7,110 nt of DNA from NCBI GenBank assembly GCA_009702205.1, contig WLIM01000055.1, forward strand, positions 1 through 7,110. Reading direction: 5' to 3'. Below are positions 1 to 5,670 of the stretch, one piece after another (within the stretch, counting starts at the first letter, position 1; every line of letters starts with the position of its first letter). The notes beneath the pieces are model-generated. The model had not been told where the DNA came from, made no database searches, and worked only from the letters and a program-made list of their open reading frames with translations. Origin of the DNA: Actinomycetota bacterium. Its GTDB lineage: Bacteria > Actinomycetota > Actinomycetes > Nanopelagicales > Nanopelagicaceae. Made by a program: the position numbers and the translations under genes.

Positions 1-302
1 CAGCCGGATATCGTGGTCAACGTTCCCGTCTGTTCTCAAAAGCTAAAGAGCAAGTTACGCACTCGCTCGTTTATGCATTCAATGATCGTAAAGATAAGAA
101 AGGCGATTTCCGTCGTCTTTGGATTCAACGCATCAACGCTGGAACTCGTGCAAACGGAATGACTTACAACCGTTTCATCCAGGGATTAAAGTCTGCCGGT
201 GTTGAAGTTGATCGCCGCATTCTCTCCGAGCTTGCAACTAACGATCCAGCTGCTTTTGCTGCGCTGGTTGAAGTTGCTCGCAAGCACGTTGTAAATGCCT
301 AA
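1..302 (+). CDS. rplT: 50S ribosomal protein L20, C-terminal part (5' end off the window)
   Basis: The reading frame starting at base 3 gives 99 residues ending at TAA (300-302). L20 binds 23S rRNA early in large-subunit assembly. The visible part carries family hallmarks in order: YRGQRSRLF, KDKKGDFRRLWIQRINAGTR, a FIQGLKSAGVEVDRR segment, then LSELATNDPAAFAALVEVAR near the C-terminus. L20 is usually about 120-130 residues, so only the basic N-terminal extension is missing at the left edge. Upstream, infC and rpmI would be expected, since infC-rpmI-rplT is the usual operon. The 3' end overlaps the next start codon by 8 nt, and a strong hairpin begins 13 nt after the stop. The identification is secure; nothing in the visible part looks degraded. 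Confidence 0.97.
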   Translation, partial: AGYRGQRSRLFSKAKEQVTHSLVYAFNDRKDKKGDFRRLWIQRINAGTRANGMTYNRFIQGLKSAGVEVDRRILSELATNDPAAFAALVEVARKHVVNA

Positions 303-1101
303 TAACCAAATTACGAGCCTTCACTCTCCACATGTTGAGAGAGTGAAGGCTCTTTTGGGTTCTCGTGGCAAGAAAATTCGAGCTACAGATAAAGAATTTA
401 TCGCTGATGGAATACAAAGCGTTCGTGAAGTTCTGCGCCCAAGTTTTGATGGTGCTCCTATTCTGATTCACTTATATGTAACCGAAAAAGGCTACGTGAA
501 ATTAGGGGAGGAGATCTCGCCAGAGCTTCTTTCAAACGCTCCGATAGTTCATGTCTCAGATGCTGTGATGAATGAAATGGCAGAAACCGAATCACCTCAA
601 GGAATTCTCGCGCTCTGTAAATTCACGGAAATTACTCTCTATAAAATCAAGCAACGCGAAGCTAAGAAGATTGCATATTTCTGGGAGATTCAGGATCCAG
701 GAAATTCCGGAACAGTAATTAGAACCGCAGAAGCACTCGGCTTTGATGCAGTGATTTTTTCGAATAACAGCGTTGATGCTTATTCTCCAAAAACTGTGAG
801 AGCCACGGTTGGTGCGCTATGGCACCTACCCGTAGTCCAGGGAGTTTCGCTAGAAGAATTGATGGACTTCGCCACATCAAATGATTTCTATACGATTGCC
901 CTTGCTGGCGATGGAAGCGGTTCTCTATTGGATCTACTTAAGAACGAAAGAACTATTTTGATCTTTGGAAATGAAGCTCGGGGATTGCCGGAAATTTCGG
1001 GGTTAGATGCCAGAGCTGCTATTCCTATGAGCGGGCGAAGCGAAAGTTTAAATGTTGCGAGTGCTGCTGCAATCGCGATGTTTGAGGTTGGAATTCGGTA
1101 G
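295..1101 (+). CDS. SpoU/TrmH-family RNA 2'-O-methyltransferase (probable 23S rRNA methyltransferase)
   Basis: This 268-residue protein has an N-terminal substrate-binding region (about 1-115, with ITSLHSPHVERVKALL at 6-21 and FIADGIQSVREVL at 35-47) and a C-terminal knotted SPOUT catalytic domain. The three SpoU motifs are visible: QDPGNSGTVIRTAEALGF (133-150), LIFGNEARGLP (222-232) and IPMSGRSESLNVA (243-255). Such enzymes use S-adenosylmethionine to methylate a ribose 2'-OH. The position between rplT and pheS matches the gene annotated tsnR in Mycobacterium, but the target nucleotide cannot be read from sequence. The ATG at 295 is preferred because residues 6-21 align with the family N-terminus, although no Shine-Dalgarno is visible and translation is probably coupled to rplT. 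A TTG at 355, behind a GAAGG at 345-349, is a weaker alternative that would skip the hairpin at 315-352. Confidence 0.93.
   Translation: MPNNQITSLHSPHVERVKALLGSRGKKIRATDKEFIADGIQSVREVLRPSFDGAPILIHLYVTEKGYVKLGEEISPELLSNAPIVHVSDAVMNEMAETESPQGILALCKFTEITLYKIKQREAKKIAYFWEIQDPGNSGTVIRTAEALGFDAVIFSNNSVDAYSPKTVRATVGALWHLPVVQGVSLEELMDFATSNDFYTIALAGDGSGSLLDLLKNERTILIFGNEARGLPEISGLDARAAIPMSGRSESLNVASAAAIAMFEVGIR
315..356 (+). terminator. Terminator-like hairpin after rplT, inside the methyltransferase N-terminal codons
   Basis: GAGCCTTCACTCTC (315-328) and GAGAGTGAAGGCTC (339-352) are perfect reverse complements: a 14-bp stem with a 10-nt loop (329-338), followed by TTTT (353-356). It starts 13 nt after the rplT stop, where a Rho-independent terminator of the infC-rpmI-rplT operon would be expected. 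The T-run is short, so termination may be partial. Unusually, the hairpin lies within codons 7-20 of the overlapping methyltransferase frame and encodes residues that fit the family N-terminus. It could also act as an RNA-processing or stability element. The structure is certain from sequence; its function is inferred. Confidence 0.75.
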
Positions 1102-1113
1102 GATTTAAGCATT

Positions 1114-2130
1114 ATGTCCATAAGCATCGCAGAGGTAAACGAGAGCGCAAAGAGCGCACTACTTGCGATTTCGTCAGCGACTGATCTTGCTGCCTTAAAA
1201 TTAGTAAAGATTGAACACCTCGGAGATAAATCGGGGCTTTCAAAGGCTAGCCAAGCACTTGGGAAAATAGCAGCGGAAGAGAAAGCGGCTTTTGGAAAAG
1301 TTGTGGGCGCCGCAAAAGCTGAAGTATCTGCCGCATACGAAGCTAGAGTTAAAGTGCTCGAAACCGAAAGAGACGCAAGGGTTTTGATTGAAGAGCGCGT
1401 AGATGTCTCGCTCCCAGCATCTAATATTCCAAAGGGTGGCTTGCATCCATTAACAATTCTTACAAATGAAATTTCTGATCTCTTTATCGGTCTTGGATAC
1501 CGTGTTGCCGAAGGACCAGAGCTTGAAGCCGAATGGCTAAATTTTGATGCGCTAAATATTCCAGCTGATCATCCAGCTCGAACAATGCAGGATACGTTTT
1601 TCATTGAACCCTTAGATTCCAAGTTGGTTCTTCGTACTCACACTTCTCCAGTGCAAATTCGCACAATGCTTGAGAATCAACCGCCTATTTATGTAATCTG
1701 CCCTGGCCGCACCTATCGTGCTGATGAATTGGATGCCACCCATACTCCAGTTTTTAGTCAAGTAGAGGGGCTCGTTATTGATCGTGGAATAACTATGGCC
1801 GATCTAAAAGGAACTCTTGATTATTTTGCTCAAAGTATTTTTGGTCCGGATGTAATAACTAGATTACGACCTTCTTTTTTTCCATTCACAGAACCTAGCG
1901 CGGAAGTTGATTTCTTTTTCAATGGACGTTGGATTGAATGGGGCGGTTGTGGAATGGTCAATCCAAAAGTACTTGAAGTGTGCGGTATAGATACATCTGA
2001 ATTTTCAGGCTTCGCCTTTGGTATGGGACTTGAACGCACGCTAATGGTTCGCCACGGAATTACCGACATGCATGACATTGTTGAAGGCGACATCCGATTC
2101 ACTCGCAGCTTTGGATTGGGAATCAAATGA
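1114..2130 (+). CDS. pheS: Phenylalanine--tRNA ligase alpha subunit
   Basis: This 338-residue protein is the catalytic subunit of the cytoplasmic alpha2beta2 synthetase that charges tRNA-Phe with phenylalanine using ATP. Residues 1-95 form the Lys/Ala/Glu-rich N-terminal coiled coil that contacts tRNA. The class II core follows: HPLTILTNEI (111-120, motif 1 region), HPARTMQDTFF (153-163), THTSPVQIRTM (175-185), motif 2 at 198-219 (GRTYRADELDATHTP then VFSQVEG), the phenylalanine-pocket segment FFPFTEPSAEVD (255-266), WIEWGGCGMVNPKVLE (273-288) and motif 3 GMGLERTLMVRHGI (303-316). Ala301 in FAFG corresponds to the E. coli specificity residue Ala294, so the pocket looks normal. AGGA at 1100-1103 lies 10 nt before the ATG and overlaps the upstream stop codon. 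The 12-nt spacer leaves no room for a Phe leader peptide or T-box. Length fits the family. Confidence 0.98.
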   Translation: MSISIAEVNESAKSALLAISSATDLAALKLVKIEHLGDKSGLSKASQALGKIAAEEKAAFGKVVGAAKAEVSAAYEARVKVLETERDARVLIEERVDVSLPASNIPKGGLHPLTILTNEISDLFIGLGYRVAEGPELEAEWLNFDALNIPADHPARTMQDTFFIEPLDSKLVLRTHTSPVQIRTMLENQPPIYVICPGRTYRADELDATHTPVFSQVEGLVIDRGITMADLKGTLDYFAQSIFGPDVITRLRPSFFPFTEPSAEVDFFFNGRWIEWGGCGMVNPKVLEVCGIDTSEFSGFAFGMGLERTLMVRHGITDMHDIVEGDIRFTRSFGLGIK

Positions 2131-2141
2131 AGATTCCAATC
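2114..2141 (+). promoter_or_regulatory. Hairpin with the pheT start codon in its loop
   Basis: GATTGGGAATC (2114-2124) pairs with GATTCCAATC (2132-2141): 10 base pairs with a single bulged G in the left arm. The 7-nt loop AAATGAA (2125-2131) holds both the pheT ATG (2127-2129) and the pheS TGA (2128-2130). The only purine-rich ribosome-binding candidate for pheT (GGGAA, 2118-2122) lies within the left arm. A ribosome finishing pheS would open the stem, so it could couple pheT translation to pheS. Complementarity is seen; a regulatory role is inferred, and one such stem somewhere in 7 kb could arise by chance. Confidence 0.45.
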
Positions 2142-4589
2142 TCTTGGATAAGAGAATTTGTCGATTTGCCAATCGATATTCCACTTTCCACTTTGGAAAA
2201 TGCCTTCGTAAATGTCGGCTTCGAGGTAGAAGAAATAATCATTACAGGCGCTGATCTTTCGGGCCCACTTGTGGTCGCTAAGGTGGAGTCGATCGAAGAG
2301 TTGAGTGGAAACAAGAAACCTATTAGATATGTCGGGTTAAATTGTGGAGAAACTGATATTCGTTTTGTTATCTGCGGCGCTACGAATTTTGCTGTCGGAG
2401 ATTTAGTTGTGGCCGCGCTACCTGGGGCGGTGCTACCTGGAAACTTTGCGATCTCGGCTCGCGAGACTTATGGAAAAATAAGTAATGGCATGATCTGTTC
2501 TGCACGCGAATTGGGCCTTAGCGATGAACATGCGGGAATTATTGTTCTGCCGAATGAGAGCGCCAAGCCTGGAACCGATGCCATTTCGTTACTAGAAATT
2601 AACGATGTAATTATTGATGCTGCTGTAAATCCAGATCGCGGCTATGCACTCTCTATTCGAGGGTTGGCGCGAGAGTTAGCTGCATCTTTAGATCTGAAGT
2701 ATCAGGATCCAGCATCGAAAGTTGATGCATCGAAATATGCAATAAACAGCGATGGTATTCAAGTTGTAATTGAGGATCCATCTGCACTTTCAGTTGTGTA
2801 TATTCGAAGTATCTCTGATTTTGACGCAAAGGCAAAGACTCCTATTTGGATGAGTCGTCGAATTGAAAAATGTGGAATGCGTTCAATCTCATTAGCCGTT
2901 GATATTACTAACTATGTGATGCTTGAACTTGGCCAGCCGCTACATGCATTTGATTCGACAAAGATTTCAGGATCACTTTTCATGAGAAGAGCTGGCGAAA
3001 GTTCTACATTGAAAACGTTAGATGGACAAGACCGTAAACTCGATAAGGAAGACTTAGTTGTTGCCGACAAGAGCAACGCACTGGCCTTGGCCGGTGTCAT
3101 GGGCGGTGCTAGTTCAGAAGTCACAGAATCAACAACATCAATTGCGCTAGAGGCTGCACGTTTTGAGCCAATAACAATTGCTAAAAGCTCTAGACGACAT
3201 AAATTGTCCTCCGAAGCGTCACGTAGATTGGAACGAGGTGTCGATCCTTCATTGGCACAGATTTCATCAGCTAGAGCGATCGATTTAATGATCGAACTCG
3301 GAGGCGCTAAATATGTTGGTTCCAGCAAAGCGGGAGAAGCGCGGTTTGCTCCCATTGTAAGTTTTGATCCAAATTTCGTCTCTAAATACCTTGGAACCAA
3401 AGTCTCACTTGCGGAAGTTGAAGCGAAACTAATTGTTGTTGGTTGTGACGTCTCGAAAAAGTCAGATAGCGAATGGTTGATTGACCCTCCTTCTTGGCGT
3501 GCTGATTTAAGTCTTGCACCAGATTTAGTCGAAGAAGTAGCAAGAATGATTGGCTATGAAAGAATTCCATCCACGCTGCCAACAGGAAAAAGTGGTGCGG
3601 GTCTATCTTCTATTCAATATCGCAAACGATCTGTTGCGAACTATTTGGCCAGTAATGGGTTCTCTGAGGTCTACAACTCACCGTTCGTGAATCCCGCTTT
3701 TGTTGCAGATTTAGGATTTGTCGGAGATCGTGCAAAGAGTTTCAAATTAGCAAACCCGATGTCGGAAGAATTTCCTGATTTGCGAACACATCTGTTGCCA
3801 GGTCTCTTGTTGACAGCTGTTCGAAATCAGGGGCGTGGTGCAAGTGATATCGCAATTTTCGAAATTGGTTCAGTATTTCGAAATACAGAGAAATTGATTG
3901 GTCCTGGAATAGTTGGAATAGAGAGCGTTCCAGACGCAAAGACCAAGGAAATTATTTATAAGAGCGTTCCAAATCAACCGCTACATGTGGGCGCTGTGGT
4001 TGCCGGAAAATTGGCAGGCGATAGTTGGCATGTTAAGAGTTCCAATTTCACATGGGTAGAAGCCATTGGTTTCGCTAAATCAATTGTAGAAAGCGCTGGA
4101 AGTGTTCCAAATACAGTAGCTTCAGATTTTGCTCCTTGGCATCCCGGGCGGTGTGCCGAGATTCAAGTTGATGGAAAACCTGTTGGGCATGCTGGCGAGT
4201 TGCATCCAAGAGTAATTGCTCAATTGGGTCTGCCTGAACGTTCATGCGCCTTTGTTGTAGTTTTGAGCGCTATACCTTTCCTTGAATCAAAGAAGTCTCA
4301 AACTCTGCTAACCATGCCACCAGCAATTCAGGATATTTCACTCATTGTCGATGAGAAAGTTTCGGCTGAGCAAGTGGAGAAAGCGCTTCGAGAGGGAGCG
4401 GGAGAGATGCTTGAGAGCATTACTCTCTTTGACCGATATGAAAAAATGGGCGAGGGGAAAATTTCTTTAGCTTTTACACTTGTTTTCCGGGCCGAGGATC
4501 GCACGCTTACAGCCGATGAAGTATCCAACTATCGCGAGGCTGCAACAGCAACTGCGGCGAAGAATTGTGGAGCAATTTTACGGTCCTAA
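2127..4589 (+). CDS. pheT: Phenylalanine--tRNA ligase beta subunit
   Basis: This 820-residue protein is the tRNA-binding and proofreading partner of PheS. Domains in order: MKIPISWIREFVDLP at the N-terminus, an EMAP-II-like OB-fold tRNA-binding domain (about 40-155), the B3/B4 editing domain (about 210-390), the B5 domain (about 405-480), a catalytic-core-like class II domain (about 490-700) and the C-terminal ferredoxin-fold anticodon-binding domain (about 727-820). Editing-site residues appear intact by analogy with E. coli: His273 in PLHAFD, the glycines of GVMGG (323-327) and Glu342 in ALEAARFEP. The SSEASRRLERGVDP block (361-374) is typical. The C-terminus (DRTLTADEV..., ending AILRS) is complete. 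The start overlaps the pheS stop as ATGA, giving translational coupling suited to an equimolar complex. No convincing terminator follows before argC. Confidence 0.98.
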   Translation: MKIPISWIREFVDLPIDIPLSTLENAFVNVGFEVEEIIITGADLSGPLVVAKVESIEELSGNKKPIRYVGLNCGETDIRFVICGATNFAVGDLVVAALPGAVLPGNFAISARETYGKISNGMICSARELGLSDEHAGIIVLPNESAKPGTDAISLLEINDVIIDAAVNPDRGYALSIRGLARELAASLDLKYQDPASKVDASKYAINSDGIQVVIEDPSALSVVYIRSISDFDAKAKTPIWMSRRIEKCGMRSISLAVDITNYVMLELGQPLHAFDSTKISGSLFMRRAGESSTLKTLDGQDRKLDKEDLVVADKSNALALAGVMGGASSEVTESTTSIALEAARFEPITIAKSSRRHKLSSEASRRLERGVDPSLAQISSARAIDLMIELGGAKYVGSSKAGEARFAPIVSFDPNFVSKYLGTKVSLAEVEAKLIVVGCDVSKKSDSEWLIDPPSWRADLSLAPDLVEEVARMIGYERIPSTLPTGKSGAGLSSIQYRKRSVANYLASNGFSEVYNSPFVNPAFVADLGFVGDRAKSFKLANPMSEEFPDLRTHLLPGLLLTAVRNQGRGASDIAIFEIGSVFRNTEKLIGPGIVGIESVPDAKTKEIIYKSVPNQPLHVGAVVAGKLAGDSWHVKSSNFTWVEAIGFAKSIVESAGSVPNTVASDFAPWHPGRCAEIQVDGKPVGHAGELHPRVIAQLGLPERSCAFVVVLSAIPFLESKKSQTLLTMPPAIQDISLIVDEKVSAEQVEKALREGAGEMLESITLFDRYEKMGEGKISLAFTLVFRAEDRTLTADEVSNYREAATATAAKNCGAILRS

Positions 4590-4590
4590 C

Positions 4591-4610
4591 TTATGCATAT
4601 TTATACATAA
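4591..4610 (+). promoter_or_regulatory. Putative ArgR operator, ARG box 1
   Basis: TTATGCATA - TT - TATACATAA is a 20-bp palindrome with one mismatched pair, centred between 4600 and 4601. It fits the ARG-box pattern nTGnATwwwwATnCAn, in the TGCAT form recalled for Actinobacteria. It lies just upstream of the arg genes and its centre is exactly 20 bp from that of box 2, as expected for tandem sites bound by an ArgR hexamer. ArgR itself is not in the window. Binding is inferred from pattern and context. Confidence 0.8.
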
Positions 4611-4611
4611 T

Positions 4612-4629
4612 ATTGCATAAATATGCGCT
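4612..4629 (+). promoter_or_regulatory. Putative ArgR operator, ARG box 2, overlapping the -35 element
   Basis: ATTGCATAAATATGCGCT contains the perfect palindrome GCATA-AA-TATGC (4615-4626), centred between 4620 and 4621. It matches the ARG-box pattern apart from G for A at 4627 in the right half. A 1-2 bp gap separates it from box 1. It covers the predicted -35 hexamer (4613-4618) and part of the spacer, so a bound repressor would exclude RNA polymerase. This explains arginine-dependent repression of argC and the co-transcribed argB and argD. Confidence 0.8.
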
Positions 4630-4641
4630 ATCGGGTATGAT
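4613..4641 (+). promoter_or_regulatory. Predicted argC promoter (sigma-70/SigA type) giving a leaderless mRNA
   Basis: TTGCAT (4613-4618) and TATGAT (4636-4641) are separated by 17 bp and match the -35 (4 of 6) and -10 (5 of 6) consensus. The first transcribed base would fall about 7 nt after the -10, at or next to 4648, the A of the argC ATG. No spaced Shine-Dalgarno exists: the GGGA at 4644-4647 abuts the ATG. A leaderless transcript is therefore the simplest reading; such transcripts are common in Actinobacteria. The start point is inferred. Confidence 0.75.
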
Positions 4642-4647
4642 ACGGGA

Positions 4648-5670
4648 ATGAAAATCGGTGTAGTTGGCGCGAGTGGGTATGCAGGGGGAGAGCTCCTTCG
4701 GATTCTTGCAGCGCATCCAAATTTTGATCTGATGTATGCCAGCGCCGGACAAAATGCTGGCGAAGACATAACCTCGATACACCCACAATTACTCTCTTAC
4801 GCAGGCAGGAAATTTGCTACGACGGAGTTATCTGAAATAAACAAATGCGAATTGGTTTTCCTGGCTCTTCCACACGGTGAATCTGCTTCGCTAATTTCGA
4901 AGATTTCGGATTCGATTAAGGTTGTTGACCTCGGTGCCGACTACAGATTGCAAGACGAAAATTCATGGAACAAGTATTACTCGGGAAGTTATGCAGGCAA
5001 ATTTACTTATGGCCTCCCTGAAGTTTCTAATAATTCCGAGGTAATTGCAAAGCAATCACGTATCGCAAATCCAGGATGTTATGCCACGTCAATTATTTTA
5101 GGAAGCGCACCTGCTTTAGCAGCCGGCATTGTTGACCCAAGCAATTTCGTAGCTGTTGCTGCAAGTGGGACTACTGGTGCTGGTCGCACCGCGAAAATAC
5201 ATTTATCTGCAAGTGAAGTGGTCAATAACCTAACTTCTTACAAATTCGGCGGAATTCATCAGCACACTCCTGAGATTGAAGAACATCTCTCTCTGATAAA
5301 TAACTCCGACGTCAAATTCTCTTTTACGCCGATTCTTGCGCCTATGCCCAGAGGAATTTTGGCAACAGTTAGCTCACAATTGATCCGAAAGATTGACACT
5401 AAAGAAACACATAGGATTTATTCGGACTATTACGCGAAATCAGCTTTCGTGAAAATCTTGCCACTTGGAGAAATGCCGCAAACATCAATGACGGTCGGAA
5501 CAAATTTTGCCCTAATTCAAGTAGCGGTTGATGAACACGCCAATCGACTTATCGTTTCAATTGCCATTGATAATTTAGGTAAAGGTGCCGCTGGTCAGGC
5601 AATTCAGAATGCAAATATTATGTGCGGATTACCGGAAACCACCGGGTTGATTCAATTGGCTGCTAAGTAA
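4648..5670 (+). CDS. argC: N-acetyl-gamma-glutamyl-phosphate reductase
   Basis: This 340-residue cytoplasmic enzyme reduces N-acetylglutamyl phosphate with NADPH to N-acetylglutamate semialdehyde, the third step of arginine synthesis. The N-terminal Rossmann motif is MKIGVVGASGYAGGELL (1-17). The active-site cysteine is Cys144 in NPGCYATS (141-148). SGTTGAGR (173-180) and the probable catalytic His206 in HQHTPEIE follow, and the C-terminus carries DNLGKGAAGQAIQNAN (308-323) and GLPETTGL (327-334). Length and motifs fit the non-fused actinobacterial type. The ATG at 4648 places the glycine-rich loop at its usual distance and coincides with the predicted transcription start. It is the first gene of an ArgR-controlled run. 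Its stop shares one base with the argB start; argJ, normally next in Actinobacteria, is not there. Confidence 0.98.
   Translation: MKIGVVGASGYAGGELLRILAAHPNFDLMYASAGQNAGEDITSIHPQLLSYAGRKFATTELSEINKCELVFLALPHGESASLISKISDSIKVVDLGADYRLQDENSWNKYYSGSYAGKFTYGLPEVSNNSEVIAKQSRIANPGCYATSIILGSAPALAAGIVDPSNFVAVAASGTTGAGRTAKIHLSASEVVNNLTSYKFGGIHQHTPEIEEHLSLINNSDVKFSFTPILAPMPRGILATVSSQLIRKIDTKETHRIYSDYYAKSAFVKILPLGEMPQTSMTVGTNFALIQVAVDEHANRLIVSIAIDNLGKGAAGQAIQNANIMCGLPETTGLIQLAAK

Noticed and set aside
1101..1113. Phe leader peptide, attenuator or T-box ahead of pheS
   Set aside because: Only 12 nt separate the genes, with no Phe-rich short ORF or leader structure; no such control is encoded at this position.
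1109..1125. Small stem around the pheS start (TTAT - GTCC - ATAA with outer GC pairs and a bulged A)
   Set aside because: Short and AT-rich with a 4-nt loop; expected often by chance, and pheS has its own AGGA upstream.
2418..2442. Direct repeat GCTACCTGG twice
   Set aside because: It encodes the LPGAVLPG segment, a normal conserved part of the PheT tRNA-binding domain, so the repeat follows from the protein sequence.
2912..3400. A 162-codon open frame on the minus strand inside pheT
   Set aside because: It lies wholly opposite strongly conserved pheT domains, is Ser/Leu/Ala-rich without recognisable motifs, and has no promoter or ribosome-binding site; it is a shadow of pheT.
4413..4430. 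GAGAG - CATTA - CTCTC followed by TTT inside pheT
   Set aside because: A 5-bp stem within conserved C-terminal domain coding sequence; no reason to expect termination there.
4563..4580. Possible terminator after pheT (AATTG - TGGAG - CAATT then TTA)
   Set aside because: The stem is only 5 bp, AT-rich and inside the last pheT codons; too weak to call. Some read-through into the arg genes cannot be excluded.
4578..4788. Two minus-strand open frames crossing the pheT/argC spacer
   Set aside because: They overlap each other, the ARG boxes and the argC start, have no family resemblance, and would run through the regulatory region.
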